A stretch of 64,000 bases of DNA from Polytrichum commune. Its lineage: Eukaryota > Streptophyta > Polytrichopsida > Polytrichales > Polytrichaceae. A model generated the notes under the pieces. The model was not told the origin of the DNA, did not search any database, and was given only the letters and a program-made list of their open reading frames with translations. Where the stretch lies: the NCBI GenBank assembly GCA_950295325.1, contig OX485803.1, positions 30,681,554 through 30,745,553 on the forward strand, read 5' to 3'. The translations under genes and the position numbers were made by a program. The number at the start of each line of letters is the position of its first letter. Positions within the stretch are counted from its first letter, which is position 1. Of the stretch, positions 23,959 to 35,022 are shown piece after piece.

Positions 23959-25050
23959 ATTTTACGACTAGAACCGGACGGAAAGTTTGGTGTAATCGGG
24001 GCATGAGGCAGGTGCCTCAACCACATAGGCTCGGCCATGCACCCGTTTTTGGGCAGCGACAAAAGAGGTTACCTCCATGATCCGGCCATTTCAAGGGCAC
24101 GACTTTGTAGCAGCTTTCTTTGGCTAGACTTCACTCGATGATGACGTTGCATTTGAATAAAGAGGGCTAGGCTTCTATTTACTTGAACTTTGCATCAGCC
24201 CATTTAAGGCTCAACCCAGTTGCATACTAAGGACAAGGTGGCCTAGTGTACAAGTAGAGAAGCCCCGTCATCGCGGGGCCCCTATTAGGCTGTCGTTTAT
24301 GGAATTGGGAGCAAAGCAGTTCAAAAATTCACAGCAAATTCATGCGAACTCCGATTCTCTAAATTTTCATAGCCGATGTCTCCTCACAGAATTGCCAACC
24401 CAGTGCAATATTTATTTATTTCATTGATCCAACCCTAGGAGCATAACAAACAGCAAATAGGGTCTGTTCAACACCCACTTCCTTTACCAGAAGTGGGCTA
24501 GTTGGGAAATGCAACCATTTAAGACCCCTCTACCTTACCTTCATTCTACGAGGTCACTTCAATGACTTTGATGAGTTTGGATAGAAAATTCTGATGGTAC
24601 GAGAAGAAAGAAGACGACGAAGATGACCTAACTCATATATCCACAATAGGATTGGGACCTGCAAAGCTTCGGATCCAGGAAGCTTCAAAGTATGACATCA
24701 ACTGCTCTGGCAGGCCAAGTGGTTGATGCTATAAATCATAAATTATGGCGGATTGATTCGACTGCCGTCGCCACATGTAAGTTAAATTTGGCTTGCTCCC
24801 GTTTCCAAGCTAGAAATAAAGTTAAGGTGGGGTGTTGTGTGGACTCAGCTTTGGAACAAATTTGTCGCGGTTTTCTATAAGACTTTTGTCATATGTGCAA
24901 GCCCGGTTGTAGTAAGCAAATCATTCAACTCTTCCAATCTCTAGCTCTTCAACCCCTAACAAGCGCGTGAGACAAAAGGTGTGTCTCAAGTTCTGAGCCT
25001 CAAGCCAGAGACCCTCGTGAAGGACCATAGAGTGATGATTGATGGTAGAT
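23959..25050. other. No gene recognised
   Basis: Moderate GC. The 62-residue frame at 24692-24880 has no domain. No termini recognised. Confidence 0.4.
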
Positions 25051-25051
25051 G

Positions 25052-25677
25052 AATTGTTGCATATGAGCATACCTCTCATCCATCCATGTTGGAACTTGAC
25101 CCCCCCCCCGGGTAGGTTTGTGGTTGATTCATCTCAAATGTGTTTGATTTCCTCTTTTGGTAAGATGATCCACATGAATGCAAATTCAATTTCATGATTT
25201 TGCAAACCACTTCAGCAATAGGTTCTACCAATTTCATTGGAATCGTGAACCAAGTTCACTATGTAGACAACTAATTTAACTTGCATTGTCAACCAATTTC
25301 ACTACATGTTGTGAACAATTTCATGATATGGTACCCATATTCACAACTTCACAAAATCAATTTCATGACTTGTATAATTGCAGAGAACGGAACATCATGT
25401 GTAAGATTCTCCTAATTGCTCCCTACGACCAGCTCTACCAAAAATATGATTGACCTCTCGTATCCAAACCACCTCTTATCTATCCATCATAAAAACTTGA
25501 CCCCCTTATAGGTTTGTGGCCAATTCATTTCAAATGACTTGGATTAGACTAATTTGAGTCATTAAATTGAACTTGGTGTCAAATCAACTAGAAATAGCAA
25601 CTTCCAAGTTGCTTACTATTTGAAGGCTTTTATGTAAGTTGAATGAGAGGTACGCTCATATGGGATAATTTCCTCTC
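25052..25677. mobile_element. MITE of the GCATA-GAG family, long or compound copy
   Basis: Left end ATTGTTGCATATGAGCATAC followed by CTCTCATCCATCC; right end the complement of GAGGAAATTATCCCATATGA. The same end words appear at 44292, 46832 and 48560. A partial second left end at about 25436-25500 (ACCTCTCGTATCC..CCATC) suggests two overlapping copies. A C-run near 25103-25112 expands a CCCCC present in the inner copy. Confidence 0.55.
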
Positions 25678-26204
25678 CATATACTTCTCCCTCCAAATGT
25701 ATTGTCTTTATGGGTGTACACAAGGTAGGCAATGCTAAATTACCATTATGCCACCCCCTATAACCATGAACAATAAGTGCCTATATAGTGTTTTTGGGAA
25801 TGTCCATCACCTTAACAAACAAGCTCCTGCGATAATTTTGGTCATCCATTGTTTAAACTTTGAATCATGATACGGTGAATGGTATTTGGCACTTGATATG
25901 CACAATGTTCTTTTCGAACAAGTTGGGTGTCTCGCAATGACATTGAACACTAATTCTCCCATTCACTGATAGGGACCACCTCCAACAGGAGACAATAGCA
26001 CTTGTCCTATAGACATGCCCCGTTAACATGTCTCGGATTCACATATAAGCTCACAACTATGATCAAGGTGGAGCATCCCTTATTCACACCAACGCAACAG
26101 GTTCTCTCACTCTCACTCACGCACATTCATCTCAACAATATTTGCCAACTGGAACTCTAAAAGTAACAATATCTACTGGACTATGTTTCTTTTGCATGGA
26201 AACC
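25678..26204. other. No gene recognised
   Basis: Spacer with no element termini. Its last nine bases, ATGGAAACC (26196-26204), are the left target copy of the next element. Confidence 0.45.
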
Positions 26205-27513
26205 TCGGGGGGGGCACTCCCTTGTATATTTTGCATACACCTGCGATAATGACCTATTAAAATGGGGGCTATTTACCTATGAGAAAGGATTATAAGGGAT
26301 GTTAATTTTTGAAATAATGGTAAATTGTTGTGATTATTTGCACCCTATTGGTAATTATAAATTCTTGGATGGTTGATTTTATGGTACCCTATATTACTTA
26401 TATGTATTTTTTTCCCCTGATTGCCCCATTCCTTAAAGTGTATGATACAGTAGAATTCTTGTTAGAAGCACATGTACAGAGTCAGAGAAACAAACATTTA
26501 CTAGGGTTTAGGGTTCAGGGTCACACTGAAGTCCGGGCAAAGCAAAACACTAAACAATAACAACAAAAGATTGCAATTACATGTCATTAAGCAACACGAG
26601 CCAACGAATAAAAGTTGTGTTGGATAACACAACTAGAAACCTTGAGGTCTTAGGGAACAAGCCAGCCACATGTGTCTCAAAGTCACATTTGCAAGGTTTG
26701 CAAAATCCCTACAATTGATGCCTTGATCTTCCAATCCTACACATTGGAGGAAAATCCCACGCCATGCAAGCAAAATCCACCTAAACTAGCTAGGCTACCA
26801 TTTACACATGTGGGAGATATGAGGGTACTCAAACTAAAATGATTACTACAGATTTCAAGGTATACTAATGATCATTCAGCCCTTTTTCCAAATTATATCT
26901 CCACATGTGTGAGATAGTACAAATTTAGCAGGTTTTATTTTTTATTTGAAATGAACTCACTCAATGAGTTTGCATCTACCTCATCTAAGGTGTAGATTTT
27001 GCTAGTTGATTCATACAGTAGAGACACAATTGAGATAATAGCATCCACATCAACCCACACACAACCACTCTCAACATACTTATATTTGTTGAGACCCGGC
27101 TGTTTTTTGAACCAATGGAGGTAAGCCATAGCAGTTGGGAAGAGCGTTTCTCTATTTCCGTTCTGGACTGCACGTTTCATCAAGTCAATGGGTTGCCAAC
27201 AATTGCCCCACTTAGTACCAACCTTCACCCTTATCTTTTGAACCCTTCCTATATAGAACATGCCATATTTTGGTGGCAAAGTATTTAATTTTTGAAACTA
27301 TCACTTTTTCTCCATGCTATTTTATATGTACCACTTAGGTAATTTAATCATGTTTTGTCAAATGCTATATTACATATAATCATGTTTCACAATCCCAAAG
27401 CACCCTATACTACATCTAATAATTTACAAATTTTATGCCAAATTTTTATACAAGACCCTATATTTTATCGCACGTAGTTCCTACGTTTTTTGCCAGTGCC
27501 CCCCCCCCCCGAG
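26205..27513. mobile_element. Poly-G-ended TIR element, copy B (1.3 kb)
   Basis: Left end TCGGGGGGGGCACTCCC; right end the complement of CTCGGGG(n)CACTGGCAAAAA, with 14 C in the right-hand run including the C of GTGC. Identical 9-mers ATGGAAACC flank it at 26196-26204 and 27514-27522. Just inside each end is a GTGCGATAAAA-type word (CCTGCGATAATG left, TTTATCGCACG right). The inner phrase ACCCTATATTAC is shared with copy C. It is the longest copy and the only one with a coherent open frame (26935-27279, minus). Confidence 0.8.
26935..27279 (-). pseudogene. Unknown coding relic inside poly-G-ended element
   Basis: A 114-residue frame with a protein-like composition: YGMFYIGRVQKIR near the start, KWGNCWQPIDLMKR, LHWFKKQPGLNKYKY, then VWVDVDAIISIVSLLYES and YTLDEVDANSLSEFI before the stop. 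I do not recognise the family. The predicted start is a TTG; the first ATG is 10 residues later (MFYIGRV). A TAG lies in frame about eight codons further upstream, so the amino end is probably missing or is an exon boundary. Position near one end of a TIR element suggests the last part of an element-encoded protein (possibly the missing transposase) or a captured host exon. No membrane segment or signal peptide is visible. Confidence 0.45.
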
Positions 27514-27522
27514 ATGGAAACC

Positions 27523-29576
27523 CACTCTTCACAACTGCAAAATCTTCCACGTGGGAATGGCATGGTTTCTTAAAATGTTTGACAAACAATGGGGTGCACA
27601 TGACATTCTCCGCTGCCAAGCCAATATGACTAAGCGGCACGGTCCCCTCACTTGTTAGTCCACAAAGAAAGTGTCTAGCTAAATCCCTTTCAAAGTGGTA
27701 GCTTAAGAAGCGATGGCCATTTTGTGCCTTGTAAGGGCGGTTGTTGGCTCTCACCATTTGTGACATGTGATCTTTTGGTTCATGATAAATGATCACATGC
27801 TTTCGTATGTCGCTTTGTTTCTACATATACGCCAATCTTCATGTGGGTCTTTATCCTAAGTTCTTTCCTAAACCCGACTTGGGGTAACACAAGTAGTTTG
27901 ACGAGTTTGTATTTTGTTATTCATTGGGAAAATGCCATTTGATGCAATAAGAAGTCATTCTTATAACTTTTCCATACATAATTCAAATAAAGATTACTCT
28001 AGAGGGATGGCATTTACTTTTAGTTGCTCTTAAGAATTGATGAAAATGTATAAATAATCAACGCTCAAAGAGATGGTTTTAGCAGTGTCTTCAACATAGT
28101 GCAATTCCTTAGAGACACGATTTGACGGCTAAAGCTTCTCAGTCCATTATGTGACCCAACTTCAATGTTAAGATGACAATCTCCTTAGCCGCTCCCTCAT
28201 CAAGATGGTTTGTAAGGTAATGTTCTGCCATTTGTATACACCTTGAAGACACACAAGTATGAAAGAGCATTTGTATCAAAGAAGTATGTTCACAATGTTC
28301 CCCAAATCCTCACAATGTTCCTCCAACGTTCCCATGCATGTTCCAAAGTACTAATCCCATATGAACCTTGAAACACACATGGGCCTCACCACTTATGCAC
28401 ATTAATTACCTCCAGTACACGACAAAACATGCCTAAAATATATCACTTGGAGATCAACTTAACACTAGAAAACCCGGTCGACGGGAAACACGTCGTATAC
28501 TTGAGGTGTCACATAATCAAGTCTCGTAACATGAAGATTGGACTGTATGAGAACCTAACACACACGCTTTTTCTTAAACAGGGTTATTTTAACGTACAAT
28601 GCTCCAAGAATCCTCCGTTTTCAAATGAAGAAACGTGCTACATTTCAAGTAGATTCTGACCACTTTTTACATGCGGTGTCCACTTTAGGCATGTTCCTTT
28701 TGTAAGTTAATGAAGTTGCGGCTCTTTCAAAGATGATGATCTTCTTCTTCTTCTTCTTCGTCTTCCGAATCGATTCCTGATTTCAACCTACGCTACCTTG
28801 CTACCGTACAGATAGAGGAGATTCAGGCGCAGTAGATGCCTTGCTTAAAAGGCACTGAAGTTTGACACCACCCGCCTCCACATTCTCAGAAAACCCTTTT
28901 GCGAGTATGGAAGCTTCATGAATGGAATCAGTTAGGAGAATATAATCATATGCAGTAGCCTGTGAAAGGGAATCTTCCGAGCTTCAATTCTAGTATATTC
29001 ATGCCCGGGAGTTCGAATTTCATTGTCTTATTGTGTATCTTATAGGTAGCATTTTGTCACAAATCTCACTCCTCACGTGGACGCCGTTCACGGTTCATGG
29101 GCCGGGTCAATCGGTGGTAAGAAGAAAAGGTCAACGATAGTCTTCATAGAACTACTCACATTTGGGGGTCTACGTTGAAGGTGCATGCCCTGGGCTAGAT
29201 CGCATCTTCATTTGGCTAGGCCCCGCCCCTCCCCCCCACGCCTCCTTCACTGCCCGGTCTTCCTGCCTGCATATGCGTGGGAACTCTTCCCCGTTGGGAA
29301 CCAATGTGACAATACCCTTGGTTGTTGTTTCCAAGTATCTCAATGAACTTGGTGAAGTGATTACTGTTGAAAAGAGCTGCAACCTCCATGTGATCCTAAT
29401 CGTGGATTTCAACTCCGAATGTGGCCTTTGACAACATTATGCATAGATTATCCGGGAAGCAATTAGTAAAGATGCATGGACCCACCAACTCATGCCCGTG
29501 GGTGAGAAAATTTGTAAATTAAAAAATGGAAAAAATTAAGTGTAAAGTAGTTTACAATGAACAAAGCATAAGAGGC
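27523..29576. other. No gene recognised
   Basis: Only short frames, including a pair on opposite strands at 29162-29431 and 29170-29412 over a GC-richer patch. A CTT run lies at 28741-28760. Confidence 0.45.
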
Positions 29577-29579
29577 TTA

Positions 29580-30312
29580 GGGCCAATTCGCATGGGGTCC
29601 TAAGTCCGACTAAAGTCAGCAAGTCCCAACATGGAGGCCAAGTCCCAACTTTTGAGCTTCAAGAAATCATTCAAGTACGGTTTCAAATTCATTAGTGTCA
29701 AATCTTGATTAGATTAGTGCTCGTGTTGTGGATTGGGTCTAGCGTTTTGCTTGACCCAACTCTTAACACAAGCCCTACGCCTCACGTCCAAAAAGGGTTG
29801 CTATGTAGGCATCCGTGTCACACTTTGGGACTTTTGGACTTGGGACCCCATGTGAAGTGGTACGTCCCAACTTCCATGGTCTCAACAACTAAGATTACAT
29901 AGATTGATTTCATGTGGACTGGGGACTTATGACTTGGGACCTCGGGGGGGGGGGGGGGAAGTGTGTTAAAAAGTTAAGGATATAGGTGCGAACAACCACT
30001 ATTTTATAGGGGGGTATTACTTTCAATTCTCTTCTTTTTTTCACATGCTATCATTATGTAAATTTCTACCTTGGGGTAATAGAAAAATGGGTTGCATTAC
30101 TTATAATTCCAAATTACCTATTATTCCATACCCTATAGTACTTTAAAGATGTCCAGTGTCATTTTTGATACCCTATATTACTCTTAAGTCCATTTATAAT
30201 TTTTAGCCCCCATGTTTTTAAAATACCCTATCATTTGTTCGCACGTATATTGCTACTCCAACCAATGACTACCCCCCCCCCCCCCCGCTTGGGACCCCGT
30301 GTGAACGAGCCC
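29580..30312 (+). mobile_element. Harbinger-like MITE H2, interrupted by a poly-G element
   Basis: Starts GGGCCAATTCGCATGGGGTC after TTA (29577-29579). It ends GACCCCGTGTGAACGAGCCC just before TTTA. Inner landmarks match the complement of 14731-15083, for example CATGGTCTCAACAACTAAGATT. The right terminal repeat is split by the element at 29942-30287. Without that insert the copy would be about 380 bp. Confidence 0.75.
29942..30287. mobile_element. Poly-G-ended TIR element, copy C, nested in H2
   Basis: Left end TC plus 15 G; right end 15 C plus G. The 9-mer CTTGGGACC flanks it at 29933-29941 and 30288-30296, and is part of the H2 terminal repeat it landed in. Inner words GGTGCGAACAA and TTGTTCGCACG mirror each other. 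TACCCTATATTAC is shared with copy B. Two bases expected between the C-run and the right 9-mer (AG in copies A and B) appear to be missing. Non-coding. Confidence 0.75.
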
Positions 30313-30423
30313 TTTAGTGTAGTCAAGTCAAGTCAAGTCTTAACACTTAAGGAAAGTAGACTTGAGCATAGAAGGCTCTCTGTTGACAAGAAAGATTGTG
30401 TCTTCAAGCTCTCAACCTCTCTA

Positions 30424-31310
30424 AGGTATGTGGGCGTTATTCGGTTATTTTTCTTGATCATGCACCTATAGTATTTGATTGTTGTGTGGTTTTAGTGAAG
30501 AGCCAAGAACAAACATCATAGAAACACATGTTCAAAATAGATTGGACTACATCTTTAGACTTTGATGACTACTCCATAGAGAGAAGAAACTTCGATCCCC
30601 GTAGGGGATCGACGTGAATGAAGTGTCTGTTCGTTCCACCCCTAGACCTATGTCCACGGGACATAGGAATAGGAGTAAAGAACTACTTCCCCCTTTCGAG
30701 AGTAGACACTATAGTCACAAGTAACCAGTAACAAGAGAAACCAGCATCAAAGAGGCCAGTAACATCTAGGAGGGTATAAATAGGGTTAATTAATGAGGAG
30801 GTGTGTTTGTGCAAAGTTGGGGTGCCTAGTCATGAGCTTATTGTTGTAGAGAGAGGATGTTTTTCATATATGACTTTGGTTTAGCTAAGGGGGGTCTTGT
30901 AGTTGAGGTAGGGGTTGGTGATTTTCTAGTCGTCTTTTGTGAAGGAGGATGGACATGGCGTATTGTATGGCAATGGTATTAATATTTTTGAAGGTATTTC
31001 GGATGGATGGCATAGGTAGTTTAAATTTGTCTTCAAGCAACTTCATTGATGGAATGTGTGTTGCGGCTTTGGCTCCTACTATAATAACAATGAGCGGGTC
31101 AATTTTCCACCCTAGAGCAGCAATGTTTTCTATGAGTGGCTTGTATTTGTTAGCTTTGGCTTCTAGTGTTTCTTGACTACTCCATACTCCATAACGAACA
31201 CAATAGAGAGGACTTGTGTATTGCGTCAAGAAATCAACAACCATATACTTTCGATAACTATAACCAAACCAAAGAAGGTCTAATATTCAATCCGAGTGAA
31301 AAGTGATAAG
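30424..31310 (+). mobile_element. TAAGGTA-ended MITE split by a retroelement
   Basis: Begins TAAGGTATGTGGGCGTTATT. It runs to GACTACTCCATA at 30567-30578 and resumes after the second GACTACTCCATA at 31175-31186 with AACACAATAGAGAGGACTTG, matching the order in the copy at 16058. Its far terminus is not clear beyond about 31310. Confidence 0.6.
30579..31174 (-). mobile_element. 5'-truncated non-LTR-like retroelement, copy 1
   Basis: Flanked by the 12-bp direct repeat GACTACTCCATA. Read on the minus strand it holds the end of an ORF (31174-30885), about 300 bp of 3' UTR, a perfect hairpin GATCCCC-TAC-GGGGATC (30594-30610) and the end TTTCTTCTCTC. The peptide has KYKPLIENIAALGWKIDP, then VGAKAATHIPSMKLLEDKFK and IAIQYAMSILLHKRRLENHQ. 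A 'W-x-x-x-P-L-I-x-I-x-x-G...' tail followed by a helical segment is typical downstream of reverse transcriptase domains in non-LTR elements (inference; no RT core is present). The 119-residue frame 30885-31244 is a chimera: its first residues come from the interrupted MITE. Confidence 0.7.
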
Positions 31311-31362
31311 GGGAGATTCAAGATGGTGGTCTACAAAATTACTTATCCTACTTGTGGAGACA

Positions 31363-31608
31363 AAACCAGGAGACAGTGGCACTCCGAATGCTCATAATTG
31401 TTAGTTTATTCTATTTATCATGTATGAGTACCCGCATAAATAAAAAAAATTGGTTGAGGGCCCGGTCACATGTGACTTCACACTACACTTGAGGGTCTGT
31501 GACCACACTACATGATTTTGGAGGTGTGTTGGGACGGCCTTTGGTCACTTTCTTTTGGGCTCTCACAATTTCACGGTCACGGCTCTTGGCTCGTGTGTGA
31601 AGTGGCCC
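31363..31608 (+). mobile_element. Harbinger-like MITE H1, 5'-truncated copy
   Basis: Matches the second half of 55056-55555 from GGCACTCCGAATGCTC to GTGTGTGAAGTGGCCC, followed by TTA. The first half is missing. Confidence 0.7.
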
Positions 31609-31611
31609 TTA

Positions 31612-32002
31612 GTGTAAACGGGGCCCGATTATGAACGGAAATTTGCTCAGAAATTGCAGTCCACCACATGTCAAAGTGATAAGGAGAGATTAAACTAAGA
31701 GTCCATGATCGTGAGTCAGAGAAACTGTGCGATCGAGGCCCAACTAGTTTTTTGTCTTTGTATTCAGTGTTGACTTACTTTATCTCCCATGTTTCCTTTG
31801 GGTCAAGATTCCTGTTATCGTCCGGGATTGCGATCTCAAAACTTACAGTGGAAGTTAGGGTAAGTCATAATATGAAGATCTTGATCACGTGATTAAATAA
31901 CGAACTCCTTTGTTTGTAAGTTAGGCTTTGCCCACATCTCGAACGTGGTGGCTTCTTCACGGATGAAGCGTAGGTGGTTGTCGAGTGGTTTGGCAGAGTA
32001 AC
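31612..32002. other. No gene recognised
   Basis: Spacer between two Harbinger-like elements. It holds short frames only. Confidence 0.4.
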
Positions 32003-32005
32003 TTA

Positions 32006-32974
32006 GGCCCGGTTTACACCATGGACCATGGAAGATGGTCTTTTTCCATGGTCTGACTTCATGATGGTCCAACTTTCATTGTTTGATTTTTTACAAACCC
32101 AACAACTTATAAAGTCTTTGGGGCCACGGGGAGGTCACTTCATTGTCAAGTTGACACCACGTGCGGACAAAGTTTGCTACCCCTATATTACATGCCATAT
32201 ATAATTTAAAATTTATGATATTTTTTCTACATATACATAACCATTGATAGTATCTTTTGTATATTTTTTTGAAATTTTTAGTCATCTTTATTTTTTTTAG
32301 TAATTGTTTTAGTTCAATTCTGTGTCATTCTAGTTAGAAACGGTATGTTTTATGAAAAAAAACAAATCATCAAATTTAGTTACCACTTTTAACTATGTCA
32401 TAGGTACTGTGTATATCTACTCATGAAAAACATTTGATAAAATTTTGATCCATTTTGGTGGTGCAACTTACCAAAAGAAGATTTTTTTTGGTTGCACGTG
32501 GTGTTCAACTTGACAATGGAGTGACCCCCCCGTGTTTGGGGCCCTCACTAGGTGTAGACTAAATGTGGACCAAAAGGAATGACCATGAACCAAACAATGA
32601 ATGTGCTGAAAATAAGACAGTTTTGAAGAAAAATAATTCAAGTTTGACCATTCGCTTGTCTTCTCTTGTTTTCATCTTCTCTTCCCAATTTTTTTTTTCA
32701 TTAAAAGATTATTATGACAACATTTTTTTGCAATGGGTCCTTGCCTTTTTCTACTAGAGCACCTCTTTTGCTTCTCCCACCGCAAAACCCATTGGACCAT
32801 GTGAGTGAACAATGTAGGCCTTAAAATGTGTCTTTTGGGAACCTCAAACTCCATGGTCATTTTGACATTTTTCCCTTGATGTAAAGCAAAGTGGTCATGG
32901 GATGAGTTTTGCAGCCAATCACATATGTTATAAGGCCTTGGGACGACTTCATGGTCCATGGTGTAAACAATCCC
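32006..32974. mobile_element. Harbinger-like MITE H3 with TTA duplication
   Basis: TTA (32003-32005) then GGCCCGGTTTACACCATGG; the other end is the complement of GGGATTGTTTACACCATGG followed by TTA (32975-32977). CCATGGACCATG occurs just inside both ends. The TIR core GG..C.GTTTACAC and 3-bp target fit PIF/Harbinger MITEs. Another element is nested at 32126-32534; the remaining sequence is non-coding. Confidence 0.8.
32126..32534. mobile_element. Poly-G-ended TIR element, copy D, nested in H3
   Basis: Left end ACGGGGAGGTCACTTCATTG; right end the complement of CACGGGGGGGTCACTCC. Arms of about 45 bp include TTGTCAAGTTGA and CACCACGTGC. Flanked by 9-mers TTTGGGGCC (32117-32125 and 32535-32543). 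The G-run is shorter than in copies A-C, but the C-W-C-GGGG...CACT order and 9-bp target are the same. Non-coding. Confidence 0.75.
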
Positions 32975-33399
32975 TTAGTGTCTAAGGTAGATGTGTGCGT
33001 AAGTTGGTGTTTGATCTTAACCCTTAAAGGAGGTGGGGTCTCAATAGATGGTCCTACACAAAATTTAAACATGCTTCACCAAGTCCATAAATCACATTTT
33101 ATCTACTTATATGCTTGAAACCTTATTACATACATTGTCTTATGTGAAGGGAAAAACATAAAAATATGCTCATATCAAAACATTGATGATCAAAATACAA
33201 CGAGTATATTTGTGCTACATATTTGACCTTAAATCTTCAATAGCTTCAAAGTGTTTAAATTTGTTTAAGTATTGTACTTGAAGAATAAGTTGGTCTAAGA
33301 TGGGTCACTTTTGACATGAGTGCTAAAAAAAACTGAAAGTATGTAGCTCAAATATGCTATTCTTTGATTGAAGAGGTCCAGTGCGGGCCTTTTACATGC

Positions 33400-33755
33400 T
33401 TACGATCTAAATAGACATCTACATTTGAGTGGTGTATGTTGGGTGTGAATCTAAGAATAAACACCTAAAAAACATGTGCTAAAAAGAGATTGGACTATGC
33501 ATTCAAGATTTATTGACTATCCTAGAAGCATTAGTCAACAAGATTGGGATGAGCTATATGATCATTCAATAACTCAAAGAATCTTCACTTTAATAATGAA
33601 CAAGATATTCACACGAGCTCCAAGGATTTTGAGAAGAGTGGCTAAGGGCATGATTTAAATTTGCTAATCACTTCACACTACTTGCATGTTTCATATGCTA
33701 CAAAAAGTGGGTACTCAAAGAAATGTGTTCGTATAAGACCCACTTACCTTAAGCA
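33400..33755 (+). mobile_element. MITE related to 6430-6826
   Basis: Landmarks ATTTGAGTGGTGTATG, AGATTGGACTATGCATTCAA, ATGATCATTCAATAACTCAAAG and the end AAGACCCACTTACCTTA. Non-coding; the 60-residue frame inside is incidental. Confidence 0.6.
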
Positions 33756-35020
33756 AGACTAGATTAGTTGACCTATAGTAGTTTTTTTTTCCTTCAATAA
33801 TGGCCATAACTTAAAGGCTACAAAGTTAGGAAACCAAGTACTTTTTGAAGCAAAGTTGTTGATATTGATGCAGCCAAATATGAGAGGAAAAATCAATTGT
33901 GAAGGACCAAAAAGGAAAGAAAAAACAAGGTAAAAGTATTTTGATAATAACTCAAAGCAATTGTAAGTTGTTCTTCCTATGTGGCATATATAACACTTAT
34001 GAAGGTCTACATGTGTCAAGAATGTTGATGTAATGTGGATCTCCAGCCTTATGTGTTATGAACGTTTTATACATTTAAATCATGTTTGGGACACAACAAG
34101 GTCAAATCAATGTTGGACTTGTATGTAGGTGAATACATGGGTATCAATAGTCGATGTCAACAATGGCTTTAAAAACTTCCCTTTGGATAATACCAATCAA
34201 ACATTGATATTTGATGGGCATGTCAAGATGAGAGATTCTCTCTATATTTGAGTTATAATATGGGTCAGTTACATTTTGAACCATACCAATACTTTGGTGG
34301 TTTCACTTAGGTATATATGTTTTTGTACAATAAAGAGACCTATCTAATATCAAAGAACTGACTATTGTCAAACATTTATACCCTATTGGTATCAAAAAAT
34401 GTGGATCCAGACTATATAAATACCCAAATAGCATCAACAAAAGACTATAGTGGTCCGATTCTAGTCCTAACCATGCATAAAGTGCATTATTGGTTATTAT
34501 GAACTTGTTGAGTCTACGACTTCAAATTTTGTGCATGTTGAGAGCGAGGTTTGAACATAGATTTTGTTTGACAAGGATTTGTGTGTCCATTGCATTCAGC
34601 TAGTAAAAAAAGGACTACCAATTTGGGCATAAATTTATTTTAAAGAACAATAGATTGTTATGAAACTTGGATCCAAATATAACTCACACATTTTTCATTT
34701 TTCATTTTTTTGAGAAAGGGGGAGGGGGGGGGGGGTATATGACATTATTTGCACTTTATTCAACCATTCTGGTTTTTTTTTGGAATTGGATGAAATTATC
34801 AAACTAAATCTTTAAGGGTTACTTACATTGACAATTATACTAGTAGCCAAGTTCAATTGTAAACATTATGTTATCATCATGTATGGTTGGAGACCGTCAT
34901 GTGGTTTGAGCTTCGGATAGTTTTCAATCTCACTAGAATACAGTTAAAATTCGCTCCTAGGGTGATGGGTGGTTATGGACTAGGTTCAAGACCTTTCAAA
35001 TCTGAAACGCATCATGCACT
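33756..35020. other. No gene recognised; G-run at about 34722-34736
   Basis: AT-rich spacer. The G-run at 34722 was tested as the left end of a poly-G-ended element with the C-run at 35466, but no matching 9-mers flank the two. Confidence 0.4.
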
Positions 35021-35022
35021 AT

